This document shows positions 15,470-25,162 of a stretch of 64,000 nucleotides of DNA, in pieces; within the stretch, counting starts at the first letter, position 1; each line of letters begins with the position of its first letter. Under the pieces are notes generated by a model. It searched no databases. It saw nothing but the letters and a program-made list of their open reading frames with translations, and was not told the DNA's origin. The translations under genes were made by a program, and so were the position numbers. Source of the stretch: Nonomuraea aurantiaca (GTDB taxonomy: Bacteria > Actinomycetota > Actinomycetes > Streptosporangiales > Streptosporangiaceae); NCBI RefSeq assembly GCF_020215705.1, contig NZ_JAIWNB010000001.1, positions 496,001 through 560,000 on the forward strand. The letters are read 5' to 3'.

Positions 15470-17683
15470 TCATATCTTCACGGAGAGCGTAGACGGGAGG
15501 GGCGGCAGCATGTGCACCCTGGCGGAGCTGATGTCGAAGTACAGGCCCACCAGCTCCAGCTGCCCGGCCCGCACCTGCTCGTCGACCTTGCGGTAGGTCC
15601 GCAGGTTCTCCAGCTGCTGCTGCACGTTGACCTTGCACAGCCGGTCGAGTGCCCCGCCGTCGAGCGGCTCGTCCGCGGTCTCGATGAACGTGGCCAGGCT
15701 GTGGTAGCCGTGCCGCAGCCAGCGCCGCATCCCCGGCAGGCTGCCCGCCTTCACGCCGCCGCTGAGCAGCCCGCACATCGCCCCGCAGCCCGAATGCCCG
15801 CAGACCGTGATCGTGTGCACGCCCAGGACCTGCGTCGCGTACTCGATGGCCGCCACCACCGAGTCGTCGTGCGGCTCGGCCCCCCTGCGCGGCACCAGGT
15901 TGCCGATGTTGCGCACGGTGAACAGGTCACCGGGGCCGCTCGCGGTGATCAGGCTCGGGATGACCCTTGAGTCGGCGCAGGTGATGAACAGGTGCGTGGG
16001 CTGCTGCTTGCGGGCCAGCTCGGTGAAGATGGGCCGCACCAGCGGAGCCGTACGCCGGTGATACTCCCGCGCGCCCGCCGTCAGCTGGCACTCCACGCTG
16101 GCCGGACGGGGGCCGCTCGGAGCCGGCCCGCTGTGCCGGGCGGGGCGGTGGTGGCGGTGCGACCACGGCAGCCACCACCGGTCCGGCGTCCGCGGCGTCT
16201 TGGTCCGGGACATGCGGGTCCCGCTGGCCGCCATCGCGTACCACTCGTCATGCAGCTCGTCGATGTCCACGCTGCCGCCCAGCCGCTCGTGGTTCAGCCG
16301 CCAGGAGTGGATCGCCTCGAAGGCGGCGTTGTCCATGAAGTCGATGTTCAGGTCGAGGTCCACGGCCGTGCCGGGCGGGATGGCGCGCAGGTCACGGGTG
16401 AGCCTGGGCACGCCCAGGAAGGTGAGCGAGCCGGAGATCGTCGCGTGGACGCGCCCGTCCTGCTCCGGCCGTGTCTTGACGGTGACCCAGGTCAGCCGCC
16501 GCAGGGCGAGCAGCGCGGCCAGCGCGAGACCGGCCAGCACGCCTTCGGCGAGCCCGAGGACCAGCACGGCCCCCATCGTCACCAGATAGACCGGCACCTC
16601 GCCGTGGCCGTGCACCTTCCTGACATGGCCCAGGTTGACCATCTGCACGCCGATGAAGACGAGCAGCGCCGCCAGCGCCTCCATCGGGATCAGCTTGATC
16701 GTCCAGCCGAACCCGAGGGCGAACACCACCACCCACACCCCGTGCAGGACCGCCGAGAACCGGCTGCGCCCGCCCGCCTGCACGTTCGCGGTGCTGCGGA
16801 CGATCACGCCCGCCACCGGCAGCCCGCCCAGCGCTCCCGAGACCATGTTGGCCACGCCCTGCCCGCTCAGCTCCTGGTCGAGGTCGGTACGCGGGCCGTC
16901 GTGCATGCCGTCGACCGCGACCGAGCAGAGCAGTGACTCGACCCCGGCCAGCAGCGCGACGAGCAGCACGGCCCCCACGATCCGGTGCCAGTCGCCGGAC
17001 GGCAGCACGGGGAAGGCCCAGGAGGTGACGGCGTTGGACAGGTCGATGCGGGTGACGTCCCAGTCGAACGCCCACGCTGTCACGCCGGCCACCAGCAGCG
17101 CGGCCAGCGGCGCCGGTACGACCTTGACCCGCTTGGGCAGCCGCGTCCACAGCGCCAGCACACCGATCGTGAGCAGACCCACCGCCACCGTGTGGTGCTG
17201 CATCTCGGCGAGCTGCCTGGGCAGCTCCATGATGTTGGCCAGGGCCGAGCGCTGCGGTCTGCCGCCCAGCACGACGTGCAGTTGGGAGAGCGCGATGACC
17301 ACGCCGACGCCCGCGAGCATGCCGTGGATGACGGCCGGCGAGACCGCCAGCGCCGCTCTGGCCGCCCGGAAGACCCCGAGCGCCAGCTGCACCACTCCCG
17401 CGAACAGGGTGATCATGCAGGTGGCCCGCCAGCCGTACGTCTGCACGAGATCCGCGACCACCAGGGACAGGCCCGCCGCGGGCCCGCTCACCTGCACGGC
17501 GGAGCCGCCGAGCGCGCCCGCCACGATGCCGCCCACCATGGCGGCGATCAACCCGGCGGCCAAGGGGGCACCCGAGGCCATCGAGATGCCCAGCGAGAGG
17601 GGCACCGCGATGAGGAAGACCACGAGCGAGGCAGGTACGTCGTACCTGAGCGTGCTCAGTACGCGACTCAGAGTGCCGATCAT
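15470..17683 (-). CDS. SulP anion transporter fused to a beta-carbonic anhydrase
   Basis: 737 residues. Residues 1-400 are the SulP membrane domain (about ten hydrophobic helices, beginning with DVPASLVVFLIAVPLSLG). About 405-485 form a STAS-like domain (VDLDLNIDFMDNAAFEAI). After a basic, Pro/His-rich linker, about 530-737 form a beta-carbonic anhydrase with CADSR (Cys about 568) and CGHSGCG (His about 629, Cys about 632), the zinc site and Asp-Arg dyad of the family. Fusion couples bicarbonate or sulfate uptake to CO2 hydration at the inner membrane face. Such SulP-CA fusions are known in several bacteria; the substrate is most likely bicarbonate but is not proven by sequence. Start ATG at 17683. 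Confidence 0.92.
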   Translation of the reverse strand: MIGTLSRVLSTLRYDVPASLVVFLIAVPLSLGISMASGAPLAAGLIAAMVGGIVAGALGGSAVQVSGPAAGLSLVVADLVQTYGWRATCMITLFAGVVQLALGVFRAARAALAVSPAVIHGMLAGVGVVIALSQLHVVLGGRPQRSALANIMELPRQLAEMQHHTVAVGLLTIGVLALWTRLPKRVKVVPAPLAALLVAGVTAWAFDWDVTRIDLSNAVTSWAFPVLPSGDWHRIVGAVLLVALLAGVESLLCSVAVDGMHDGPRTDLDQELSGQGVANMVSGALGGLPVAGVIVRSTANVQAGGRSRFSAVLHGVWVVVFALGFGWTIKLIPMEALAALLVFIGVQMVNLGHVRKVHGHGEVPVYLVTMGAVLVLGLAEGVLAGLALAALLALRRLTWVTVKTRPEQDGRVHATISGSLTFLGVPRLTRDLRAIPPGTAVDLDLNIDFMDNAAFEAIHSWRLNHERLGGSVDIDELHDEWYAMAASGTRMSRTKTPRTPDRWWLPWSHRHHRPARHSGPAPSGPRPASVECQLTAGAREYHRRTAPLVRPIFTELARKQQPTHLFITCADSRVIPSLITASGPGDLFTVRNIGNLVPRRGAEPHDDSVVAAIEYATQVLGVHTITVCGHSGCGAMCGLLSGGVKAGSLPGMRRWLRHGYHSLATFIETADEPLDGGALDRLCKVNVQQQLENLRTYRKVDEQVRAGQLELVGLYFDISSARVHMLPPLPSTLSVKI

Positions 17684-17794
17684 ACGTCGAACCCTATTGC
17701 CCCGCGTGCCGGGGGCTTAAGGGGTCATCGGCGGCTTTACAGATTAATGAGTGGCCGCCGTCACTCGGCCGCCGGTCGGCGTGGTGCTCGCCGA

Positions 17795-19501
17795 TCAGCG
17801 GTAGTAGTCGGGGAATTCCTGCTCGGGGGTGGAGCGACGGTGCCCGCCGCTGTTGCCTTGGCCGCCGCCGTTGCGACCGCCCTGCCGGGCGCCCGCCTCG
17901 GGCGTGCCGCCGTAGTTGGGCCAGGCGGCATTGCCGGCCGGCGGCTCGCCCCAGCCCGCCGGCATCTGGCCGGGCGGAATGCTGGTGATGTCGCCGGTCT
18001 CGTACGCGAAGGTCTGCGCGATCTGGCCCGGCGGGAGGCTGGTGATGTCACCCGTCTCGTACGCGAAGTGCTGCGGCGCCGGCTGCATGGGCGGGGCCGA
18101 CAGCACGTCGTCGTAGGCCGAGACCGCCCGCGCGGGCGCCGTCGGGGTGCCGGTGGCGGGGGAGGGGCCGGTCAGCGGGTCGGAGTCGTCGGCCACGGCC
18201 CAGCCGGCCCGTACCTCATAGGAGGCCGGATAGGAGGAGCGGGGGGCGGCGGCGGACTGCTGCGGCTCGAAGGCCGGCCAGGAGCCGCTCGACGGAGCGG
18301 CGGGAGCGGGGTCGTCGAGGATGTCGTGGTGCTGCAGCGCGGGCCAGGAACCCGACGCCGTCGGCACGATCGGCGGGTTGGTCCAGGTGGTTTCCATCGG
18401 GTCGGTGTTGGGACCGTAGACCGTGAACGGGACGCCGGCCTGCGTGCCGCCGATGGGGGAGACCGGTGCGGCGGGGAACGCCCCGCTGGTTGCGGCGGCT
18501 GGTGTGGCGGGGAACGAGCCACTGCCGACGGCGGGGAAGGAACCGCTGGTGGCCGCCGGGAACGAGCCGCTGGTGGTGGCCGGGCTGTTGGTGCTCAGCG
18601 AGGTGCCGCTGCCGACGGCGGGGAAGGAACCGCTGCCGGCCCCGGGCTGGGGCGGCTGCGCCTGCTGCGTGCCCACACCGAGGATGCTCATCACATCGGG
18701 CGGTGTCGGCGCCGAGAACGTCACCGTGCGCTGGTCGGCCAGCTCGGCGGCCGTCGGAGCCGGACGTTGTGCCGACTCCACGAGGTCGGCCAGACCGGAC
18801 GAGCCGGCCGAGGCCGTCGCGGCGGCGGGCCGCTGGGAACGCGAACGCTGGGATCGGTGGGGAAGCGGCGCCTGGACGGTGGCCGCGTTGGGGTCGACGG
18901 CGGTGACGGGCTCGCGTTTGGCGGGCTCGCGCTTGGCGGGCCGCTCCCGCTTGGCGGCGGGCCGCTGCTGCTCGCGGGGCTGCTTCTCGCGCTCCCGCTC
19001 CCGCTCGGCGGCGGTGCGTGCGGCGGGGGTTCGCGCGGCGGGCCTTTCGGCCGGCCTTTCCGCGGGCCGGTCGGAGGGGCGGTCCGAAGGACGCTCGACG
19101 GGGCGCGAGGCGCCCTTGCGCGCCGCGACCGTGCCGCCGGCGCCGAAGCCGCCCTCTTCCGCGTCGCTGCGGATGTTGGCCCAGAACTCCTCGTCCTCGA
19201 CGTCGGAGTGAGGGTTGCCCCACTCGTCCACACCACGCTTGCCACGCTGGCCGGTGCGTACCGGTTTGGCCTTGACCTCGTCGATAGGACTGAAATCAGG
19301 GCTGAAGTTGTTCATGCGCGGTTCGCTCTTGGAGAACTCGTCCGTGGAACGGGTCTGAGTCCTCTCATCCTTCTCGGCCATCTGCTTCAGCCGCTCGGGA
19401 GGCAGTGAGCTCTCCCGACGGTTCATGGAACGCATGCCCAGTGCCACGACAGCGAGCACGAGGAGCACGACAGCGACCAAGCTGACTACGACCGCGATCA
19501 T
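17795..19501 (-). CDS. Single-span membrane protein with a long disordered cytoplasmic tail
   Basis: 568 residues from ATG at 19501 (GAGGGTGG upstream); an in-frame start at 19537 adds 12 residues and lacks a good site. Residues 1-22 are one membrane helix (MIAVVVSLVAVVLLVLAVVAL), followed by positive charges, and almost everything after is low-complexity: Arg/Pro/Glu-rich (130-215), SGSFPA repeats, two near-identical FAYETGDITS units and a Gly/Gln/Arg-rich end. One short conserved-looking block is DEWGNPHSDVEDEEFWANIRSD. No family is recognised. The composition suggests a scaffold or envelope-associated adaptor. Confidence 0.7.
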   Translation of the reverse strand: MIAVVVSLVAVVLLVLAVVALGMRSMNRRESSLPPERLKQMAEKDERTQTRSTDEFSKSEPRMNNFSPDFSPIDEVKAKPVRTGQRGKRGVDEWGNPHSDVEDEEFWANIRSDAEEGGFGAGGTVAARKGASRPVERPSDRPSDRPAERPAERPAARTPAARTAAEREREREKQPREQQRPAAKRERPAKREPAKREPVTAVDPNAATVQAPLPHRSQRSRSQRPAAATASAGSSGLADLVESAQRPAPTAAELADQRTVTFSAPTPPDVMSILGVGTQQAQPPQPGAGSGSFPAVGSGTSLSTNSPATTSGSFPAATSGSFPAVGSGSFPATPAAATSGAFPAAPVSPIGGTQAGVPFTVYGPNTDPMETTWTNPPIVPTASGSWPALQHHDILDDPAPAAPSSGSWPAFEPQQSAAAPRSSYPASYEVRAGWAVADDSDPLTGPSPATGTPTAPARAVSAYDDVLSAPPMQPAPQHFAYETGDITSLPPGQIAQTFAYETGDITSIPPGQMPAGWGEPPAGNAAWPNYGGTPEAGARQGGRNGGGQGNSGGHRRSTPEQEFPDYYR

Positions 19502-19684
19502 TGCACCACCCTCAAAGCCATGGCCTCCCTGCGGCACCGGTGAGATCGCGCGGCCATCGACGCGACCTTCCCCCTTTGATCACCAGCACCTAGCGATTGG
19601 ATCTGATTGTGTCGGACCACTATGAGCGTTGTCACACCCTACGTGAAGAATTGGTAACTATTACTACGTTTAGTGATTGCTGTC

Positions 19685-20257
19685 TCACTGGATGTTCACC
19701 ACCGTGAGCCGGCCGCGGGCAATGGTCTGGTCCGCGATCTTTCTCAAGACCTCGGAGAGGGGGGCGCCCTCCTGGACCTCGACCTTGCGGTTCAGCGAGT
19801 AGACACTGAACCGGTAGCTGGCCTTCTCTACACAGGGGGGCTGATAGCCCGCCTTGCCGCTGGTCACCTTGGCCTGGCTCGCGCCTTCCGGCAGAGGGTT
19901 GGCGGCGGCGTTCGGCCCCAGCTCGGTCGTCGTCGCGGGGATGTTGTAGAGCACCCACTGGACGGCGGATTCTGATGGTGAGAGGGAGTCGACCACGATC
20001 GCGATCGACTTGGCGTCGGGCAGAGGCTGGCTGGACCAGCGCAGAGGCGGACTGCCCTGTGCGCCCTTGCAGGAGTATTCGCGCGGCAGCGGTTCGCCCG
20101 CGTGCAACTCCGGGCTCGAGACGTTGATCTCGGCGATCTCCCTGGCCTGGGACCTTCCGATGAGGAAGTCGCAACCGGACGACGCGAGCACGACAGCCAC
20201 CGCTGTCACAGAGACAGCGATGTGTCTCACGCGTCCTGCCGTGTTACACAGCCCCAT
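19685..20257 (-). CDS. PEBP-family (YbhB/YbcL) lipoprotein
   Basis: 190 residues from ATG at 20257. The signal peptide ends in a lipobox-like ASSGC, so the protein is probably lipid-anchored outside the membrane. The mature part matches phosphatidylethanolamine-binding proteins: YSCKGAQGSPPLRWS, the SIAIVVDSLSP segment in place of DPDAP, VQWVLYNIPATTTEL and a C-terminal YSLNRKVEV block. Bacterial PEBPs bind small anionic ligands or act as protease inhibitors; the ligand is unknown. The frame stays open upstream to 20530, but those extra residues have neither a signal nor a ribosome binding site. Confidence 0.8.
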   Translation of the reverse strand: MGLCNTAGRVRHIAVSVTAVAVVLASSGCDFLIGRSQAREIAEINVSSPELHAGEPLPREYSCKGAQGSPPLRWSSQPLPDAKSIAIVVDSLSPSESAVQWVLYNIPATTTELGPNAAANPLPEGASQAKVTSGKAGYQPPCVEKASYRFSVYSLNRKVEVQEGAPLSEVLRKIADQTIARGRLTVVNIQ

Positions 20258-20875
20258 GCCGCATGATGCTACGCGGCTATCCGCCGTGCGCCGACCGTTT
20301 CGCGAGGGTCGGTGGTCGGTAAAGGACCGGAAAAGGGCCGCAACCCGGACAAGATAGGAGTGAACTTCGCCACATCCATGACCTTCGCCGCCCTCGGCCC
20401 GTAGACGCTCCTTCGGGGCCGGGAGAAGGCGAGGATTGTCGGGCAATCGGGTCCCGGCCTGCTGGTTCTCGTCGCCGTGACGATGGCCGCGCCCGACCGG
20501 CCGATCGAGCGGGCGCAGGGGTGTCGGCATGCCAGGCGGGTGCGAGGGACGCTGTGCGCGTCCAGTCCGCTTGCCGGGGCACGGCGCTCGCTAAAACCAG
20601 GTGCCCAGGTACGTGGACACGGCCCCGGGCGGCCGTCGGTGGGTGGTGTCCCACTGAGCGGTGGAAGCCACGATCCCGCTGTATGACTTCTACCAGGGAA
20701 GAACAGGGCCGTTCGGCCGAGAAACCAGACCGCTCTGCGGGACATCGTCCACGAACGCACCCGGGCCCGAACGGACACGGACCGGTCTCCTGCCCGTCCG
20801 CGGACGGATCGGGACCCGGACGGACATCGGACGGGAACCGGTCTCACACGTGGCTGCGAAAACCCTTCTCACATC
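20258..20875. other. 618-bp stretch without a convincing gene
   Basis: Several open frames cross it, but none has both a ribosome binding site and recognisable protein sequence. The right part is rich in short CGGAC/ACGG motifs. It must contain the promoter of the PEBP gene and the 3' end of the DrrAB-like transcript. No hairpin with a T-run was identified. Confidence 0.5.
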
Positions 20876-21673
20876 TCATACGTGACTGCGGAAGACCCTG
20901 ATCGCCAGTGGCGCGAACACCACCACGAACCCCGCCGACCACAGCAGCGAGACCACCGTCGGCCAGGCGATCTCGCCGCCGATCAGCAGGCCGCGGATCG
21001 CGTCGGCCAGGTAGGTCACCGGGTTGACGTCGGACCAGGCCTTCAACCAGCCGGGGAACGTGTCGGCCGGCACCAGCGCACTGCTCGTGAACGTCAGCGG
21101 CATCATCGTCGAGAAGGAGATCATCTGCACCTTCTCCGGGCTGGACGCCTTGAGCCCGATCAAGACCGACATCCACGACATCGCCAGCGCCACGACCACC
21201 AGCAGCGCCAGCGCCCCGAGCAGCCCCGCCACGCTGGTCGTCACCCGGAACCCGAGCACCATCCCGAACCCGACCAGCAGCGCGAACGCCCACACCTGCT
21301 TGAACGTGTCGGCGATGATCCGGCCCGACAGGGGCGCGGTGCGCGCGATCGGCAGGCTCCGCAGCCGGTCGAACACGCCCTTGGTGATGTCGGTGTTGAG
21401 CCCGATCGCCGTGGACAGCGTGTAGAACAGGGCGTTCTGGACCAGCAGGCCCGGCAGGGCGAACTGCAGGTAGTCGCCGGTCGAGCCGGAGATGGCACCG
21501 CCGAACACGTACGTGAACAGCAGCAGGAACATGATCGGCTGGATGCTGAGGTCGAGCAGCTCCCACGGGTTGTGCTTGATCTGCACCAGGCTCCGCCAGG
21601 CCAGCGTCATGGTCTGCCTGAGGGTGGCGCCGGGACCGACCCGGCCGGGCAGGGTCGCCGTGATGGCGGTCAT
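20876..21673 (-). CDS. ABC-2 type permease (DrrB-like)
   Basis: 265 residues with about six membrane helices and the ABC-2 signature region (FALPGLLVQNALFYTLSTAIGLNTDITKG, here quoted as separate blocks FALPGLLVQNALFYT and GLNTDITKGVFDRLRSLPIA) characteristic of daunorubicin-resistance DrrB permeases. ATG at 21673 overlaps the stop of the upstream ATPase gene (ATGA), so the two are translationally coupled. Together they would export a lipophilic compound or lipid. The actual substrate is unknown, and the pair is 7 kb from the RiPP block, so a link is not implied. Confidence 0.88.
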   Translation of the reverse strand: MTAITATLPGRVGPGATLRQTMTLAWRSLVQIKHNPWELLDLSIQPIMFLLLFTYVFGGAISGSTGDYLQFALPGLLVQNALFYTLSTAIGLNTDITKGVFDRLRSLPIARTAPLSGRIIADTFKQVWAFALLVGFGMVLGFRVTTSVAGLLGALALLVVVALAMSWMSVLIGLKASSPEKVQMISFSTMMPLTFTSSALVPADTFPGWLKAWSDVNPVTYLADAIRGLLIGGEIAWPTVVSLLWSAGFVVVFAPLAIRVFRSHV

Positions 21674-22629
21674 GCGAGGGCCTTCTCCGTCTGCTCGTCC
21701 TCCGCGCGGTGCCCGGTCAGGGCCAGGAACACCTCGTCGAGGCTGGATTTGCGCAGTGCCAGCTCGGAGGCGACGATGCCGAGGTCGTCGAGGCGACGGA
21801 CGATGGCGGGCACCACGGCCGGGTCGCGCACCGCGGCCGTGACCATGGCGCCGGACAGGTCGGGCGCCACGTCGAGGACGTCGGTGACCACCTTGGCGAC
21901 CAGGTCGAGCTGGTCCTCCCTGAGCGGCCGCACCTCCAGCACCTGCGCGCCGGTGGTCGCCTTGAGCTCGTCGGACGTGCCCGACGCGATGACCTTGCCG
22001 TGGTCGAACACCAAGATGTCGTCGGCCAGCTGGTCGGCTTCCTCCAGGTATTGGGTGGTCAGCAGCACGGTCACGCCGTCGGCCATCAGACCGCGCACGA
22101 CGCCCCACAGCTCGGTGCGGCTGCGCGGGTCGAGACCGGTCGTCGGCTCGTCCAGGAACAGCACCTGCGGCCTGCCCACCAGGCTCGCCGCCAGGTCGAG
22201 CCGCCTGCGCATCCCACCCGAATAGGTCTTCGTGGCCCGGCCCCCGGCGTCGGCCAGGTCGAACCGGCCGAGCAACGTCTTGGCCCGCTCCCTCGCCTCA
22301 CCTCGCGGTAAGCCCAGCAGACGCCCGATCATCATCAGGTTTTCGACACCGGTCAGCATCTCGTCGACCGCGGCGTACTGCCCGGTCAGTCCGATCAGCG
22401 ACCGCACCTGATGCGCCTGCCTGCGCACGTCGAACCCCAGCACCGTAGCCGTGCCCGCGTCAGGCGTGAGCAGCGTCGCCAGGATGCGCACGGCGGTCGT
22501 CTTGCCCGCGCCGTTGGGCCCCAGCACGCCGAGCAGCCGGCCGGTGGGCACCGCGAGGTCCACACCGTCGAGTGCCTTGGTCTCGCCATAGTGCTTCACC
22601 AGGCCGTCTGCCTGAATCGCGTACTGCAT
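21670..22629 (-). CDS. ABC transporter ATPase (DrrA-like)
   Basis: 319 residues: Walker A GPNGAGKTT (about 38-46), Q-loop GLTGQYAAVDE, signature YSGGMRRRLDLA, Walker B VLFLDEPTTGLDP, and a C-terminal regulatory extension with the DrrA-type ELALRKSSLDEVFLALTG motif. It energises the permease encoded 4 bases downstream. DrrA proteins bind ATP and drug cooperatively. Start ATG at 22629. Confidence 0.92.
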   Translation of the reverse strand: MQYAIQADGLVKHYGETKALDGVDLAVPTGRLLGVLGPNGAGKTTAVRILATLLTPDAGTATVLGFDVRRQAHQVRSLIGLTGQYAAVDEMLTGVENLMMIGRLLGLPRGEARERAKTLLGRFDLADAGGRATKTYSGGMRRRLDLAASLVGRPQVLFLDEPTTGLDPRSRTELWGVVRGLMADGVTVLLTTQYLEEADQLADDILVFDHGKVIASGTSDELKATTGAQVLEVRPLREDQLDLVAKVVTDVLDVAPDLSGAMVTAAVRDPAVVPAIVRRLDDLGIVASELALRKSSLDEVFLALTGHRAEDEQTEKALA

Positions 22630-22766
22630 GACCCGCCCCTCCTCCTCGATGCCTCCACTGTGACCTACGGCACCGACAGTTTTCCGATGTGCATCAGGTG
22701 GTCTCCGGCGGCATCCGGTGCCGCTGGCCGATCACCGACGCGGGGCGGGAGCCATAAGCTGGCCTC

Positions 22767-23288
22767 GTGACGTCTTCTGGCCCGTTGCGTGATCCCCAGC
22801 ACCGTGTGTCGCCTAAGGCCGTGCGGCTCTGGCTGGCTGAGGCGTTGTTCGGGTTCGTGCTGCTCGTGGGGTGCTCGATCCTGATAGCGCAGTGGGTCGG
22901 GGGGAGTGGGTGGTCGTGGGTGCCCGGCTGGTTCGCGGACGACCCGTGGCTGCTGCCCGTGGGGGTGGGGGTGCTGACCACGCCGTTCCTGGTCGCCGAG
23001 CCGTTCGTACGCTATGCCGTACATCGATGGGAGCTGTCGGGTGATGTGGTCTACACCCGGTCGGGGTTCCTGACCCGGGAGTGGGTCTTCGTGCCGGTCA
23101 GCCGGATCCAGACGGTCGACAAGGCGCAGGGATGGGTCGAACGGCTGCTCGGGCTGGCGACCCTGGAGATCCGTACGGCCTCCCATGCGGGGTCGTCGAC
23201 GATCAAGGGCCTGGACTACACGGTGGCGGCGGGGCTGGCGGAAGAACTGGCGCACCGCGCGGAGCAACTCAGGGACGATGCCACGTGA
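22767..23288 (+). CDS. Bacterial PH-domain membrane protein (YdbS-like)
   Basis: 173 residues, GTG start. Two hydrophobic helices (about 25-45 and 60-80) precede a bPH_2-type domain (WELSGDVVYTRSGFLTREWVFVP... with the SRIQTVDKAQG turn). Its stop overlaps the GTG of the next gene, which has three such domains. This YdbS-YdbT pair is widespread in Gram-positives; B. subtilis YdbST has been linked to resistance to certain membrane-active bacteriocins. That role here is only a suggestion. Confidence 0.85.
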   Translation: MTSSGPLRDPQHRVSPKAVRLWLAEALFGFVLLVGCSILIAQWVGGSGWSWVPGWFADDPWLLPVGVGVLTTPFLVAEPFVRYAVHRWELSGDVVYTRSGFLTREWVFVPVSRIQTVDKAQGWVERLLGLATLEIRTASHAGSSTIKGLDYTVAAGLAEELAHRAEQLRDDAT

Positions 23289-25162
23289 CCGAACCCCACC
23301 CCAGGCCTCCCGCGCACCCGTCGGCACCCGAACCTCATCCCGGGCCGTCCGCGCATCCGTCGGCGCCAGAACCTCCCCCCGGGCCTCCCGCGCACTCGTC
23401 GGCGCCCGAGCCTCGCCCAGGGCCGTCCGCGCCCGAGCCTCGCCCCTCACACCCCTCCGCGCCCGACGCTGACCCCGGGCCTCCCAGGCACCTGTCGGCG
23501 CCCGAAGGACCATCTGGTCCTGATCGTGAGGGCTCGTCTCCTCCCCCGATGACCGTCCCCGCCGGTCCGTTGCCGCTCGCGGAGCCCGTACGGCTGCCGA
23601 TGCGGTTGAGTCCGAAGGTGCTGCTCATCCATCCGGTGCGGATGATCCCGTCGCTGATCGTCCCCCTTGTCGGGCTCCTGTTCGTGGGTGGGTTCTCCGG
23701 CATGTCGTACACCTGGGCAGCGGTCGGGGTCGGCGTCACGCTGGCCTTCGCCGTCGTCCGGTGGGCGATATTCAGCTACGAGATCGTGGGCGACCGTCTG
23801 GAGATCAAGCGTTCACTGATCAGCCGGTCGGTCCGTACCATCCCCTTGGAGCGGATACGCGGCGTGGACGTCTCCACCCCGCCCATGCACCGGCTGCTCG
23901 GCCTGGCCGTACTCAAGATCGACACAGGGGCGAGCGGCGGCGAGGAGGAGGGCAAGCTCGACGGCGTCACCCTCGAGGAGGCCGAACGCCTGAAGTCGGT
24001 CCTCCTCCGACGCACCCGCGCCGCCCGCGTCACCCGCCCCGCCCGAGCCCCGATGCCCGGTGAGACCTCCGCTGCCGTCTCCGCCACGGACCCCGCCGCA
24101 GCCACGGACCCCGCTGCCGCCTCGGCGTCCGCCGCCGCCTCGATGTCGGCGGTCCGTGAGGAGACGGCGGAGGACGAGCGGGAGATCATCCGCGTGCCGT
24201 GGACGTGGCTGCTGTACGGCCCGCTGTCCGGCGCGTATCTGCTGACCCCGTTCGCCCTGGCGGGCGGTGCCGTGGGACTGGCGTTCCAGTGGGGCGACGA
24301 TCTCGGCTTCGGCCGGGACGCCGCGCTCACCGTCGGGGAGTGGCTCTGGGAGCACCCCTACCTGCTGCTCGCCGTGGTGCTGCTGCTCGTGGTGGCGATG
24401 CCGTTCGTGGGCGGTGTGATGTACGCGGTGTTCAACTGGAACTTCCGCCTCATCAGCCGCGACGGCTACCTGGTGGCCGAACGCGGGCTGATCAACCGGC
24501 GCAGCGTGTCTCTGGAGGCGGGGCGCGTACGCGGCTACGAGATCATCGAGGGACTCGCCGAGCGCTGGGCGGGCGTCGCCCGGGTCTGGGCCATCGTGAC
24601 GGGCCTCGGCGACTCCCAGACCCGCGGGCAACTCCTGCCGGACGTCCCGCGCACGGTCGCCTTCCAGGTCACCGGGGAGGCCATCGGCACCTATCAGGCC
24701 GAACTCCGTCCCCACCCGCCCATCGCCCGCAACCGCCGCCTCTTCCGCGCCATCGCCCCGTGGCTCGCGCTGGCCGTCGCCACCACGCTGACGGCCCTGC
24801 TGACCGCCCAGCCGATCTGGTGGATCGGAACCGTGGTCGCCCTCCTCCTGGCGGGCTCGGGGATCTCCCTCGGCCTCGACCGGTACAGGTCCCTGGGACA
24901 CGGATACGACGGCGTACGCCTGGCGGTCCGCTCAGGCTCCCTACGCCGCTCGCAAGCGGTGGTCGAACGCCGCGCGGTGGTGGGCTGGCACATCAGGCAG
25001 ACATGGTTCCAGCGGCGGGCCGGGGTGTACACGCTCACTGCCGGGGTGGGGGCGGGTAAGGGTGGTTACTCGGCGATCGACGTCTCACAGCAGCAGGCGA
25101 TCGGCTTCCCGGCCGAAGTGACGCCGGAGTGGCTGGCTCCGTTCCTGTCCAAGGGACAGTAG
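23285..25162 (+). CDS. Triple PH-domain membrane protein (YdbT-like) with Pro-rich N-terminus
   Basis: 625 residues from GTG at 23285 (overlapping the previous stop). The first 85 residues are a degenerate proline-rich repeat (HPSAPEP, HSSAPEP, PSAPEP). Then follow three bPH_2 units, each next to paired membrane helices: about 105-235, 300-440 and 490-620. Conserved turns include IPLERIRGVDVS, VSLEAGRVRGYEIIEG and QAVVERRAVVGWHIRQT. It is translationally coupled to the single-domain partner upstream. A downstream ATG (MTVPAGPLPL) would remove the repeat, so the N-terminus is the least certain part. Confidence 0.85.
   Translation: MTEPHPRPPAHPSAPEPHPGPSAHPSAPEPPPGPPAHSSAPEPRPGPSAPEPRPSHPSAPDADPGPPRHLSAPEGPSGPDREGSSPPPMTVPAGPLPLAEPVRLPMRLSPKVLLIHPVRMIPSLIVPLVGLLFVGGFSGMSYTWAAVGVGVTLAFAVVRWAIFSYEIVGDRLEIKRSLISRSVRTIPLERIRGVDVSTPPMHRLLGLAVLKIDTGASGGEEEGKLDGVTLEEAERLKSVLLRRTRAARVTRPARAPMPGETSAAVSATDPAAATDPAAASASAAASMSAVREETAEDEREIIRVPWTWLLYGPLSGAYLLTPFALAGGAVGLAFQWGDDLGFGRDAALTVGEWLWEHPYLLLAVVLLLVVAMPFVGGVMYAVFNWNFRLISRDGYLVAERGLINRRSVSLEAGRVRGYEIIEGLAERWAGVARVWAIVTGLGDSQTRGQLLPDVPRTVAFQVTGEAIGTYQAELRPHPPIARNRRLFRAIAPWLALAVATTLTALLTAQPIWWIGTVVALLLAGSGISLGLDRYRSLGHGYDGVRLAVRSGSLRRSQAVVERRAVVGWHIRQTWFQRRAGVYTLTAGVGAGKGGYSAIDVSQQQAIGFPAEVTPEWLAPFLSKGQ

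Noticed and set aside
20269..20847. 192-residue minus-strand frame upstream of the PEBP lipoprotein
   Set aside because: Arg/Pro/Ser-rich without protein-like segments or ribosome binding site; treated as intergenic.
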